Shown: in pieces, positions 29,321 to 37,588 of the stretch | How the letters are laid out: each line of letters starts with the position of its first letter | How positions within the stretch are numbered: the first letter of the stretch is position 1 | Assembly: GCA_028873865.1 (NCBI GenBank) | Contig: JAPPNI010000024.1 | Coordinates: forward strand, 1 to 41,810 | DNA: 41,810 bases | Direction of reading: 5' to 3' | Source: Chloroflexota bacterium | GTDB taxonomy: Bacteria > Chloroflexota > Dehalococcoidia > Bin125 | Notes under the pieces: model-generated | Seen by the model: the letters and a program-made list of their open reading frames with translations, nothing else | Told to the model about the DNA's origin: nothing | Databases searched by the model: none | Made by a program: the position numbers and the translations under genes

Positions 29321-29336
29321 GTCGCCTATAGGTCAC
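29321..29336 (-). promoter_or_regulatory. Possible autoregulatory site of the orphan regulator
   Basis: On the minus strand GTGAC-ctatag-GCGAC lies 48 nt before the regulator start. It fits the looser GNNAC-n6-GNNAC pattern of GlnR sites. This loose pattern is common by chance, so the call rests on position only. Confidence 0.2.
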
Positions 29337-29436
29337 GGCATCTTCAATCGATCCATGCGACCCGGCGACAGCGGCGTGGGTATCGAAGCGTTCATCCCGC
29401 GACCGAGGCGTGCGATACGCTCTGAACCGTGTCCGT

Positions 29437-29511
29437 GCCGGCGTAGCTCAGTGGTAGAGCAACGGTTTCGTAAACCGTAGGCCGAGGGTTCGAATCCCCC
29501 CGCCGGCTCCA
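29437..29511 (+). tRNA. tRNA-Thr (anticodon CGT), CCA encoded
   Basis: Cloverleaf: acceptor GCCGGCG/CGCCGGC (7 perfect pairs), D-stem GCTC/GAGC, anticodon stem ACGGT/ACCGT with loop TTCGTAA (anticodon CGT at 29469-29471, reads ACG), variable AGGCC, T-loop TTCGAAT. The T-stem GAGGG/CCCCC has one A-C mismatch. Discriminator T is followed by a genomic CCA at 29509-29511. Confidence 0.96.
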
Positions 29512-29516
29512 GTTCA

Positions 29517-29540
29517 CCTCTGAGTCGCCGGGATCAGAGG
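29517..29540. terminator. Possible bidirectional terminator between tRNA-Thr and GYD gene
   Basis: CCTCTGA-n10-TCAGAGG, 7-bp perfect arms, between the convergent tRNA and GYD gene and overlapping the latter's stop. No T-run follows on either side, so termination efficiency is doubtful. Confidence 0.35.
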
Positions 29541-29875
29541 CCGGCCTGACTGGTCTGACCGGGAAGCGGTTCGGACGCCTCGATTGAGCGATCCGGATCG
29601 CCCGGTCCTTCGAGATGCGAGATCGGCACGGCGGGCATGGTCGTGATCTCGCCCCGCACCCTGGCCGAAAAGGCGATCGACCATCGCGCTGCGGCATCGT
29701 TGTCGGGCGCGTCGATGATCGCGACGAAGTCGTAGGGTCCGAGGACGGCGTAGATGCCCAGCGAGCTCACATCGGGCATCGAGACGCTGCGCTCGGCGTC
29801 CAGCGGAGCGCGCGGATTCTCGAGCGTCGCGTCAATTCCCTCGGGCGACAGCCGCACCAGCAAGATGTATTGCAT
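29534..29875 (-). CDS. GYD-domain protein
   Basis: A small 113-aa cytosolic protein of the GYD family, related to dimeric alpha+beta barrels. It starts MQYILLVRLSPEGIDATLENP and has LGPYDFVAIIDAPDND, the family hallmark (G-x-Y-D followed by a hydrophobic strand and apolar/acidic turn). GGAGAAG precedes the ATG. The last 20 residues are an extra Ser/Pro/Gly tail. Family members have no established biochemical role. It converges on tRNA-Thr and diverges from the lipoprotein gene at 30058 across a 182-nt gap. Confidence 0.85.
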   Translation of the reverse strand: MQYILLVRLSPEGIDATLENPRAPLDAERSVSMPDVSSLGIYAVLGPYDFVAIIDAPDNDAAARWSIAFSARVRGEITTMPAVPISHLEGPGDPDRSIEASEPLPGQTSQAGL

Positions 29876-29967
29876 CGCGCTTCTCCAATCCCTGCGGAGG
29901 GGACGATCCGCTCGCGTTTGAGCTCAGTATCGCGCCTCAGACAATGGGTCGTGGCCGGGACGTGGGA

Positions 29968-29973
29968 TACACT
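29968..29973 (+). promoter_or_regulatory. Candidate -10 element of the pseudoprotease lipoprotein gene
   Basis: TACACT preceded by GTGGGA lies 84 nt before the start at 30058, in the divergent gap with the GYD gene. No convincing -35. Confidence 0.3.
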
Positions 29974-30057
29974 CCGATAACAATCCGAGTGCCTTGTGAG
30001 GGGTCGGACATCGCGCGCGCGCCGTCTGGCCGAGCCGTGATATCGACGGGAGCCGAG

Positions 30058-32046
30058 ATGAACGTGACCATGCTGACCGATCGTCTGCGGCTTCGGGGCC
30101 TGTGGCTGTTTGCGCTGCTGATCACGGCGACCCTGGTCTTGAGCGCCTGCGATCTGGTCGGCGATGACGACGATCAGGATGAACAGCAGGAGCAGCAGGC
30201 GCAGCAGGAGATGCAACAGGAAGAGCCCGCCGCGGCCCCGGCGGCGAGACCGGCGGCTCGGGAGCCGGCAGCGGAGCCGACCCGCGAGCCTCCGCCGCAA
30301 GCACAAGGTGGCGGCGAGGGGGCACGGGCTTACAGCATCGTCTTCCCCAGCCTCGCCCTGGTCATGACCGAGCAGGCTGTCGCGACCGGGCTGGTGATCA
30401 GCGACGGTTATGTCGTGGTCGACGAGCGTTCGCTACGCGGAGCAAGCGCGGCGAACGTGCTGCTGTCAAACGGAGAGACGCTGGAGGGCGTCACGATCGC
30501 CGGACGGGACCTGCACACCGGCCTCGCCTACCTAGGGCCGCTGGACAACAACCTGGTCCGGCGTCTGCCCGGCGCCCGTCTGGGCGACGGCGAGGGAATC
30601 CGTCCGGGCTCCTCGGTCTTCACGATCGGCTACAGCACGGATGACCAGGCAGGCTCCCTGCCTTCGATCTACTCCGGCGTCCTCAGCGGAGTCGATGAAT
30701 GGGAGCCGGGACAGCGCACCTTCCTGCGCACCGACGCCCGACCTGACAGTCCGTTCAGCACGGTCGGCATGATCCTCGTCGATGGCGCCGGAACGGTCAT
30801 CGGGATCGCTCCGGCGGGCATGGTTGGCCTCGGTTGGTATGTCTCGACGGGCGATCTGGCGCGCAGTTTGAGCGCCGATCAGATGGCTGAGAGCATTCCC
30901 GCCCCCGCCGTCGTGACGGCCACGGAGCACACTCTGACGTTGAGCCCGGGCCAGCGGTCGGCGTCCCTTCTGCTGTCCGACGAAGCAACCGGGCAGTCGG
31001 CGCTGATCACGGTCCGCACCGAGACGGCGTCCGTCTTGCAGATGTTCGATGTGGCTGGCGAGCTCCTGCAGGAAGCGACCCTGGTGATCGGTTCAACCAT
31101 CGTCGCTCTGGCGCCGGAGACGGCTGGGCCGTACGAGATCATGATCTCGCCTGAGCCGGTGAGTGCGATGGAGGGCGATGAGGAAGACGCCGCGTCAGGG
31201 GCGATGTCCGAACCGCCGACCTACCAGGTCAGCGCCAGCGTGCCGCTGATGGTCGTGGTGGAAGCCGAAGACATGGCTGTGCTCAGCGTGAACGAACCGT
31301 TCGTGGGGAACATCGACATTCCCGGCGACGCCGACAGCTTCAACGTGGCGATCCGCGCCGGCGCGGTCTACGAGGTCCTGGCGCAGAGCCTGCTCATCGA
31401 CACGGTCCTGTTGGTTCAGGGCGGCGGCTTGGACGCCGTCGACGACGACACGGGAGGTGGACCATTCGGACGGGATTCGGCGCTGACGCTAGCCCCCGCC
31501 GAAGATGGAATCATCAGCGTGACGGTCAAGGATTACGCCGACGAAGGCACCGGAGCCTACATCCTCACGATCACCCAGATCAGCGGCGAGATGCCGGACG
31601 AAGAGACCGCGATGGAAGAGCAGATGGCGTCTTCCGAGGCTCGCCTGCCGACACCGCGCGGCGACGTGAGCGTGCGCGGCGAGATCACGGAAGACGGGCT
31701 GCAGCCGACCCTGCTGGGAATCGGCAGCGAGCTCAGCGAAGATGGCTCGCTGATCGTCCGCGACGGCGACGGGATCTTCGAGATCGTGGCCTCGATCGTC
31801 GGGCCAGACCAGAGCACCGCGCGCATCTTCGTGTTCACCGCCGACGATCAGACGGTCGTGTCGGGGCGGGTGGTCGCCAACTGCGAGACGGCAGATCCAT
31901 GCCTGGCCAGCGCCGTGTTCATCACTCCCGAGGACTCGCCCGGCCCGGCCGGCGAATGGCGGGTGCTGCTGCAACCCGAAGGCGCGGGCTCGGGGATCAC
32001 GGAGTGGCAGATCGAGGTTCACCTGTACGACCAGTCGGCCGAGTAG
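30058..32046 (+). CDS. Lipoprotein with inactive trypsin-like domain and PPC-like domain
   Basis: The ATG at 30058 gives 662 aa and places a lipoprotein signal at the N-terminus (hydrophobic 14-29, lipobox LSAC, Cys31). Upstream in-frame codons from 29944 are not signal-like. A low-complexity linker of Asp/Gln/Glu then Pro/Ala/Arg runs to about 90. Residues about 106-272 align by eye with DegP/HtrA-type serine proteases: SDGYVVVDERS, ETLEGVTIAGRDLHTGLAYL, TDARPDSPFSTVGMILVDGA. The catalytic His position is Arg124 and the Asp is Gly155. Ser234 may persist, but the GNSGG oxyanion loop reads FSTVG. Residues about 405-510 resemble a pre-peptidase C-terminal (PPC) beta-sandwich (FVGNIDIPGDADSFNVAI). 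It is probably a surface-exposed binding protein, not a protease. Confidence 0.75.
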   Translation: MNVTMLTDRLRLRGLWLFALLITATLVLSACDLVGDDDDQDEQQEQQAQQEMQQEEPAAAPAARPAAREPAAEPTREPPPQAQGGGEGARAYSIVFPSLALVMTEQAVATGLVISDGYVVVDERSLRGASAANVLLSNGETLEGVTIAGRDLHTGLAYLGPLDNNLVRRLPGARLGDGEGIRPGSSVFTIGYSTDDQAGSLPSIYSGVLSGVDEWEPGQRTFLRTDARPDSPFSTVGMILVDGAGTVIGIAPAGMVGLGWYVSTGDLARSLSADQMAESIPAPAVVTATEHTLTLSPGQRSASLLLSDEATGQSALITVRTETASVLQMFDVAGELLQEATLVIGSTIVALAPETAGPYEIMISPEPVSAMEGDEEDAASGAMSEPPTYQVSASVPLMVVVEAEDMAVLSVNEPFVGNIDIPGDADSFNVAIRAGAVYEVLAQSLLIDTVLLVQGGGLDAVDDDTGGGPFGRDSALTLAPAEDGIISVTVKDYADEGTGAYILTITQISGEMPDEETAMEEQMASSEARLPTPRGDVSVRGEITEDGLQPTLLGIGSELSEDGSLIVRDGDGIFEIVASIVGPDQSTARIFVFTADDQTVVSGRVVANCETADPCLASAVFITPEDSPGPAGEWRVLLQPEGAGSGITEWQIEVHLYDQSAE

Positions 32047-32121
32047 CGAGGCGACCAACGGGCGGCTGCGCGGCGAACCTCGTTCGATGCGCTCAGGGAA
32101 GAACGCCGGAGTCGGCCGGGT

Positions 32122-32219
32122 TAGCGCAGGGCCGACTTCTGCGGCCTAGCGCAGCCAGGTTTCTGCGGTTTAACGCAGCTAGGTTTCTGCGGCCTAGCGC
32201 AGGGCCGACTTCTGCGGCC
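32122..32219. repeat. Four tandem 24-25 bp hairpin units spanning the MMPL stop codon
   Basis: Units at 32122-32146, 32147-32170, 32171-32194 and 32195-32219. Units 1 and 4 are identical (TAGCGCAGGGCCGACTTCTG plus CGGCC). Units 2 and 3 share CGCAGC(C/T)AGGTTTCTGCGG. Each contains CGCAG-n7-8-CTGCG, so each can fold. Unit 4 encodes the last codons and stop of the MMPL gene on the minus strand; the other three lie downstream, in the gap between convergent genes. This is probably a tandem-duplicated 3' end acting as a terminator or RNA-end structure. Confidence 0.85.
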
Positions 32220-34413
32220 GGGCCAGGACCATGTGCAGCGCGATGCCGATCATGCGCCGGACGCGCGTGCGGACGGGTATCGGTGGGTCGATTGTCAGTC
32301 CGGGCAACGCGTCGTCGAGCCACCTGGGCATGTACCAGTTGGCCGGCCCGGCGATCTGCATGAAGGCGGGGACCAGCACCAGCCGTACGAGCGTGGCATC
32401 GATGAAGATGGCGAAGGCCATGCCCATGCCGAATTCCTTGACCGCCCGCTCGTCGCCGAAGAAGGCGAAGCTGCCGAAGACGGCGATCAGGATCGCCGCC
32501 GCGGCGGTGATCACCCGCGCCGAGGCTCCGATGCCGAAGGCCACCGACTCTCCGGAGTCGCCGGTTTCCAGCCAGTGCTCGCGGATCCGGGAGAGCAGGA
32601 AGATCTCGTAGTCCATCGAGAGCCCGAAGAGGATGGCGAACATGAACATTGGCAGGAAGGACTCGATCGGGCCGGTGCGATCGAGTCCGATCAGCGACAG
32701 GCCCCAGCCCCACTGGAAAATCGCGACGATGAAACCGATCGAGGCGCCGATGGCCAGCATGTTCATCAGCGCTGCCTTGAGGGGGACGACGATCGAACGG
32801 AAGGCCATCATCAGCAGCAGGATGGAGACCCCGATGACGATGACGAAGAAGTAGGGCAGCCTCGAGATCATCTTGGCCGTGACGTCCTCGAAGGAGGCGG
32901 TCGAGCCGGCGATCAGAATCCGCGTGTCGGGCGAGGCGGCTCGCAGAGCGTGGGGGACCGCGGATTCGCGCAGCCGGGTGACGAGCTCGCGGGTTTCGGC
33001 CTCCTGCGGCGCGGTGGTCGGGATCACCGGGATCAGCGCCGTCTCGCCGTTGGCCGAGAGATCGGGCGGCAAGACCGCGGCGACGCCGACATCATCGATC
33101 AGCGCGCGCCTGACTCGCTCGAGTTCTGCCGGCTGAAGCCGGCCGGTGGGATTGTCGACAACGGCGAACAATGCGCCGTTGACGCCGGGACCGAATCCGT
33201 TCGAGATCAGGTCGTAGGCCCGGCGGGAGGTGTAGTCGGTTGGACGGTTGCCGTCGTCCGAGACGCCCATCTCAATGTCGAAGGCGGGAATCATGAAGGC
33301 GATCAGGATGCCGGACGCGACCGCCAGGAAGAGCCAGGGTCGCCGTTCGATTCGGCGTGAGAATCGGTACCAGCGACCGTGCTCGCCGCCCGCGGTGTAA
33401 CGCAGCCTGGGGATGGAGAAGCGGTCGATCCGGCGGCCGATGAGGACCAGCATCGCGGGCAGCAGGGAAATCGCGACCAGCATTTCGAGCAGTACGACCA
33501 GCGCCGCGGCCAGGCCGAGGTTGGCGATCAGGGGTATCCCGATGGCGAAGAGCCCGAGCAGGGCGACCACGACGATCGAACCGGCGAAGGCGACCGCTCG
33601 CCCGGCGGTGGTGACCGCGGCGCGCGCCGCTTCGCGCGGGTCGACCCCGGCAGCCAGTTGTTCGCGGAATCGCGCAATCACGAAGAGCGCGTAGTCGATC
33701 CCGACGCCGATGCCCAACATCGCTCCGAACGTTGGCGCAACCGTGGAGATGTCGAGAACGGCCGCCGCCAGCACGACGCCGACGGTCCCGAGCGCGAGAC
33801 CGACCAGCGCCGAGATGAGCGGCATGCCCGCCGCGAAGATCGAACCGAAACCGATGATGAGGATGAGCAGAGCGGCGCCGATGCCGACCAGTTCCGCCGT
33901 GCCCGGCGGTTCGGTTTCGTACTCGCGCACCGGTAAGCCGCCGAAGTCGACCTGCAGGGCATCGGTGCGGTAGGTCTCGCCGAACCGGATTACTTCGCCG
34001 ATGTTCTCGGTGTCGAGGTCGTTGGCCTGTTTGTCGAATACGACGCGTACGATCGCCGTGCGGCCGTCGGGCGAGATATTGCCCGGCCGTTCGGCGGGCA
34101 TGCTGACGATCGCGACCTCATCGACGCCCCGGGCCTGTCTGGCGAACTGCGACATGGCGCTCTGGGCCGCCGTGTCGCGGATGGCGCCCTGCGGCAGATG
34201 GAAGACGGCGAGCAACTCGGAACCGGAGCGAACCGGGTGCCGCTCGACCAGGAGATCGAGGGCGGCCTGGGATTCGGTACCGGGAACGGTGAAAGAGTCG
34301 GTCAGTGAGCCGCCCCACGAGCGGGCCGCTAGCGCGGCCAGGATCACCGCCACGATCCAGATGGAGATGACCCGCCAGGGGTGTTCAGCGACGAAGACCG
34401 ACCAACGCTCCAT
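32194..34413 (-). CDS. MMPL/RND-family transporter
   Basis: A 739-aa polytopic membrane protein of the MMPL branch of RND transporters, which use proton motive force to export lipids or hydrophobic compounds. It has two homologous halves, each a helix, a large extracytoplasmic loop and a five-to-six-helix bundle. The proton-relay Asp-Tyr pairs are present in both: GIGVGIDYALFVIARFREQL around Asp240-Tyr241 and FGLSMDYEIFLLSRIREHW around Asp601-Tyr602. There is no sterol-sensing or cytoplasmic domain insertion. The cargo is unknown. The last residues (PQKSALR) are encoded by a tandemly repeated unit. The DoxX-like gene lies 74 nt upstream on the same strand. Confidence 0.93.
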   Translation of the reverse strand: MERWSVFVAEHPWRVISIWIVAVILAALAARSWGGSLTDSFTVPGTESQAALDLLVERHPVRSGSELLAVFHLPQGAIRDTAAQSAMSQFARQARGVDEVAIVSMPAERPGNISPDGRTAIVRVVFDKQANDLDTENIGEVIRFGETYRTDALQVDFGGLPVREYETEPPGTAELVGIGAALLILIIGFGSIFAAGMPLISALVGLALGTVGVVLAAAVLDISTVAPTFGAMLGIGVGIDYALFVIARFREQLAAGVDPREAARAAVTTAGRAVAFAGSIVVVALLGLFAIGIPLIANLGLAAALVVLLEMLVAISLLPAMLVLIGRRIDRFSIPRLRYTAGGEHGRWYRFSRRIERRPWLFLAVASGILIAFMIPAFDIEMGVSDDGNRPTDYTSRRAYDLISNGFGPGVNGALFAVVDNPTGRLQPAELERVRRALIDDVGVAAVLPPDLSANGETALIPVIPTTAPQEAETRELVTRLRESAVPHALRAASPDTRILIAGSTASFEDVTAKMISRLPYFFVIVIGVSILLLMMAFRSIVVPLKAALMNMLAIGASIGFIVAIFQWGWGLSLIGLDRTGPIESFLPMFMFAILFGLSMDYEIFLLSRIREHWLETGDSGESVAFGIGASARVITAAAAILIAVFGSFAFFGDERAVKEFGMGMAFAIFIDATLVRLVLVPAFMQIAGPANWYMPRWLDDALPGLTIDPPIPVRTRVRRMIGIALHMVLARPQKSALR

Positions 34414-34487
34414 AGCTGCGCAACCCTGCCCGCTTCGCTAGCCGAAAGAAGCGTATATCGGAACCCGGCAGGGTGGGGCGTTGGTAT

Positions 34488-34925
34488 CTACGAAATGATC
34501 GAGTCAATCGAGGCCGGTCCGGCGCCCATGAGGATCAGGGCGATGCAGGCGAAGACGAGGAGCACATCCAACTCGTAGCCCTGCCTGTCGGACGAACCCT
34601 GGAAGGGCAGTCCCTCTTTGAACTTGTTCACATAGGTCGCGACCATCATGTTGATCGCCAGGGGGATCGCAATCCATGGCACCAGCAGTCCGGCCAGGAG
34701 CAAGATGCCCCCGCCGAGTTCGATCGTCGCGACGCCGGGGCCGGCCAGTCTGGGAAACGGCACGCCGAGTGATTCGAGCCAACCGGAAAAGCCGTCGATG
34801 CCGCGGCGGAACTTACCCAGACCGGCATCGATGAAGATGATGCCCAGCGCGATTCGCAGCGGAATCGGGGCCCACTCCAACACCTCGCTACCGAAGGGGG
34901 CGGTCAACCAGTCGCCAACGTCCAT
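34488..34925 (-). CDS. DoxX-family membrane protein
   Basis: A 145-aa four-helix membrane protein. It starts at the ATG at 34925 behind GGGAGTGG. The family pattern is visible: PLRIALGIIFIDAGLGKF (helix 1 with the G-K-F end), GVATIELGGGILLLAGL, VPWIAIPLAINMMVATY and LDVLLVFACIALILMGAG. DoxX proteins are quinone-associated or redox-linked membrane proteins, some with thiosulfate:quinone oxidoreductase relatives, but most lack a proven reaction. Possible operon with the MMPL gene downstream. Confidence 0.85.
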   Translation of the reverse strand: MDVGDWLTAPFGSEVLEWAPIPLRIALGIIFIDAGLGKFRRGIDGFSGWLESLGVPFPRLAGPGVATIELGGGILLLAGLLVPWIAIPLAINMMVATYVNKFKEGLPFQGSSDRQGYELDVLLVFACIALILMGAGPASIDSIIS

Positions 34926-35024
34926 GGATCCACTCCCACCCGGCCGGTTCTGCCAAGCCTGAATTAAGCTGGATTCTAGTTGAGTTGAGTTCGATGCTGA
35001 GCGGGTAGATGGAGGGGCGCAGCG

Positions 35025-35726
35025 ATGGCCAAGTTTGCGGATGCAATCCGGGATCGACGCAAGAGCCGCCAACGGCGACTGGGATTCGGCGCGGCGGCCG
35101 AAGAGCCCCAGCCCTCGATGCTGGTCGGCACGATCGGGGTCGTTGAGGGTGCAGATTTCTGCCTGGCGCTGAGTGACGATGACGTCGCCGCGGCGGAGTC
35201 GGGGGACGTGGATCTCTGGGGCACGCGCGTGGACGCCCTGACACCTGAGAACGTGGCCAGCGCGAAAGATCGCGGCGCGGCCTTCGTGTCGTTCGAACTC
35301 GACGGGGCGAGAGCGGACTCGATGCTCGACGATGAGATCGACTACGTCGTGAGACTCGCGGACCTGCGAATCGAAGAGGCGGACGCCCGCGCGCTCGGCA
35401 GCCTGCGGCCGGCGGAGCTCGCGGTCGAGGTCGACTTTCCTGTCAGCCTGAGCACCATCCTCGGTCTCCGGCGCCTAGCGATGTTCGCGTCGGCGCCGAT
35501 GGGGGTGAAGTGTCCGGTGGACATCTCGTCCGGAGATATCGAGGCCCTGCGCGACTCTGGCGTGGCGGTGTTTGTGCTCGGTCCGGATGCATCGGCGGAC
35601 GATGTTGCGGCGGTGAAGGGGCGGATCGCCGATCTTCCGGAGCGGAAATCCAAGCGGGACGAGGATGCGCAGCCGCTGATTCCGACCATGCGCGCCGACG
35701 GAGATAACGGCACCGAAGAAGGCTGA
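35025..35726 (+). CDS. Hypothetical 233-aa soluble protein
   Basis: Not recognised. ATG behind GGAGGGG. A basic N-terminus (residues 1-20, Lys/Arg-rich) precedes an alternating strand-helix region: MLVGTIGVVEGADF, GAAFVSFELDGA, YVVRLADLRIEEADARALG, LAVEVDFPVSLSTILGLRRL, SGVAVFVLGPDASADDVAAV. This rhythm suggests a TIM-barrel-like or similar alpha/beta fold; no catalytic motif is obvious. The C-terminus is charged and probably disordered. It is cytosolic, divergent from the DoxX gene and convergent with the CopC-like gene (8-nt gap). Confidence 0.75.
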   Translation: MAKFADAIRDRRKSRQRRLGFGAAAEEPQPSMLVGTIGVVEGADFCLALSDDDVAAAESGDVDLWGTRVDALTPENVASAKDRGAAFVSFELDGARADSMLDDEIDYVVRLADLRIEEADARALGSLRPAELAVEVDFPVSLSTILGLRRLAMFASAPMGVKCPVDISSGDIEALRDSGVAVFVLGPDASADDVAAVKGRIADLPERKSKRDEDAQPLIPTMRADGDNGTEEG

Positions 35727-35734
35727 GTCGGGAG

Positions 35735-36334
35735 TCAGTCTCGGAACACGCTGCGGTTGGTCGGTTCCAGAGAGCTGCGAGAGTTGCCGGTCGCCATGCG
35801 GAGGAAGTAGATCATTCCGCCGGCGAAGGCGATGCCAATCAGAATCGCGATCGTCCAGAGCACGAGCGCCTGACTGGATTTCGCCTCTGCGGCAGCTGCG
35901 ACGTCTTCGCCCTCGAACGGGACGAGCGAGTGGTCGACAGTGAAGTTGTAGGACGAGCTGACTCGCAGGTTCTCGCCATCGCCGAGCAGGAGCACTCGAT
36001 AGTCAACGTCCAGGGTGCCGTCGCCCTCTGCGTGGATCGGGACGATCAGAGTGCGCTGGCTGTAGGTGGAGATTTCGACATAGCCGTCGTCAACGCGCTC
36101 TCCGGAGCCATCGGTCACTTCAACGTGGTGGGCACCCTTGATCTGCACCAACGGCCGATCGAAGGTGAGGACGAGCTGGTATGGCGTTTCCGCGACCGTG
36201 GCGCCGCGCTCAGGCTCTTCCTGGATCAGATACTCGCTGGCCCCGGTCGGGCTTGACATCGCCAATGCCGTCAGGGCTGCGATCGCGCCAATCAAGGCCA
36301 GCATGGTGCCGATGAAGCGGGTGCGGATGGTCAT
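35735..36334 (-). CDS. Membrane-anchored CopC-like domain protein
   Basis: A 199-aa exported protein with an N-terminal signal (about 8-28, then SSPTGASEY), one CopC-like beta sandwich and a C-terminal transmembrane helix (about 153-176). The CopC pattern is visible: EEPERGATVAETPYQLVLTF (S-P-A-D-G-A-x-L-x-x-x-P type), then FDRPL, VEVTDGSGERV and YRVLLLGDGENLRVSSSYNF (W-R-V-x-S-x-D-G-H-x-V-x-G-x-x-x-F type). The usual copper ligands are absent: there is no His at the mature N-terminus, and DGH-P-V reads DGENL. It is probably a structural relative without copper binding. It is 60 nt downstream of alr on the same strand. Confidence 0.7.
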   Translation of the reverse strand: MTIRTRFIGTMLALIGAIAALTALAMSSPTGASEYLIQEEPERGATVAETPYQLVLTFDRPLVQIKGAHHVEVTDGSGERVDDGYVEISTYSQRTLIVPIHAEGDGTLDVDYRVLLLGDGENLRVSSSYNFTVDHSLVPFEGEDVAAAAEAKSSQALVLWTIAILIGIAFAGGMIYFLRMATGNSRSSLEPTNRSVFRD

Positions 36335-36394
36335 GACATGTCTCCGACCCTGATCCTACGAACGGATCGGGTTGGCGACAAGGTGTGCGCCAAG

Positions 36395-37540
36395 TCAGTC
36401 GGATTCGTCGATGGCGACTCGGGGGACGCGCGCGGCGATTCCCGTGAAGATTTCGTACGGAATGGTGTCCAGCTGGCCGGCGATGTCCCAGGCCCCGATC
36501 GAGTCTGTGCCATCGGCGCCGAGGATGGTCACCACGTCTCCGACGACTGCTTCGGGAATTTCGGTCAGGTCGATCATGGCGCTGTCCATGCAGATGGCAC
36601 CCCGGATCGGCGCTCGTCGCCCTCGGACCAGCATGTGGCCGTGGGATGACAGGCGCCGCGCCAGGCCATCCGCGTATCCGACTCCGGTGACGCCGATTCG
36701 CGAGTCCCGGTCGGCCGTCCAAAGTCCTCCGTACGAGACGGATTCGCCCCGCGCGACCTGGCGAATGGCGAGCAGCGTCGTTCGCCAGGACAGCACTGGC
36801 TGCAACTCAGCAGCCAATGGACTCGCCAGATCTGGCGCCGGGTCCGCTCCGTACAAGGCGATGCCGGCGCGGACGAAGCCGAGTGACGCCTCAGGCAGGT
36901 TGAAGACCGCCGCCGACGCTGCGGCATGACGGATCGGTGCGCGGATCCGGTCGGCGGTGCGCTGGAAGCGTCTGAATGCGTGGAGCGATGGCCTCCGATC
37001 TGCGTTGCCCGCCTCGGGGAAATGTGTGAAGACGGCCTCAAGCTCCAGCCACTCGTGCGAGCGGATCGTCGCCGCGAGGTCGAGAGCTTCCTCATGCGGC
37101 AATCCATAACGCTGCATGCCGCTGTCAACGTTGATCTGGACTCGAATGGCGCGAGCGGCCGCTTCCCCGGCTTTCGCCAGGCGGTTTGCCGTAGCGGCCG
37201 ATTCGACGACGGCTGCGATGTCGAAACGGGCAACCGATTCAGGGTCGTCGGCCAAGACCGGGCCCATGCAGAGGATCGGGGCGTCGATTCCGGCCTGACG
37301 CAGCTGGATCGCCTCCGGCACCGTGAAGACGCAGAGGCTGGTTGCTCCGGCGTCGAGAGCGGCGGAGGCGACGGTGACGGCACCGTGGCCGTAGGCGTCG
37401 GCCTTGACTACAGCTGCGACCGCTGCCGGGTGCGCTTGCCCTCGAAGCACCTCGACGTTGTGACGCAGCGCCTGGAGATCGATCTCAGCCCAGCTCGTTG
37501 CCGAGGTGGCACGGCTAGAACTGTCCGAAGCGTGGGTCAT
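36395..37540 (-). CDS. alr: Alanine racemase
   Basis: PLP enzyme that makes D-alanine for peptidoglycan; 381 aa. The PLP lysine is Lys46 in AVVKADAYGHGA, and the second catalytic base Tyr270 is in ESVSYGGLW. Also present are VDSGMQRYGL, FTHFPEAG, GYADGLARRLS and GAICMDSAMIDLT. All key residues are intact, so it should be active. It diverges from the lytic transglycosylase gene, with only 48 nt between the two start codons, so the two cell-wall genes probably share a promoter region. The frame on the opposite strand over this gene is not real. Confidence 0.96.
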   Translation of the reverse strand: MTHASDSSSRATSATSWAEIDLQALRHNVEVLRGQAHPAAVAAVVKADAYGHGAVTVASAALDAGATSLCVFTVPEAIQLRQAGIDAPILCMGPVLADDPESVARFDIAAVVESAATANRLAKAGEAAARAIRVQINVDSGMQRYGLPHEEALDLAATIRSHEWLELEAVFTHFPEAGNADRRPSLHAFRRFQRTADRIRAPIRHAAASAAVFNLPEASLGFVRAGIALYGADPAPDLASPLAAELQPVLSWRTTLLAIRQVARGESVSYGGLWTADRDSRIGVTGVGYADGLARRLSSHGHMLVRGRRAPIRGAICMDSAMIDLTEIPEAVVGDVVTILGADGTDSIGAWDIAGQLDTIPYEIFTGIAARVPRVAIDESD

Positions 37541-37545
37541 GGGGG

Positions 37546-37551
37546 TACAGT
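37546..37551 (+). promoter_or_regulatory. Candidate -10 element of the lytic transglycosylase gene
   Basis: TACAGT preceded by TGGGGG lies 37 nt before the GTG at 37589, inside the alr-transglycosylase divergent gap. This position would give a leader of about 30 nt. Confidence 0.3.
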
Positions 37552-37588
37552 ATTGGCAGGCGTCGGCGGGGCGGATCCCGAGATCGTT

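Noticed and set aside
32122..32219. CRISPR-like array
   Set aside because: Units are tandem without spacers and one unit is coding sequence of the transporter, so it is a simple tandem repeat.
36926..37588. Long N-terminal extension of the lytic transglycosylase frame
   Set aside because: It lies antisense to alr and would bury the lipoprotein signal inside the protein.
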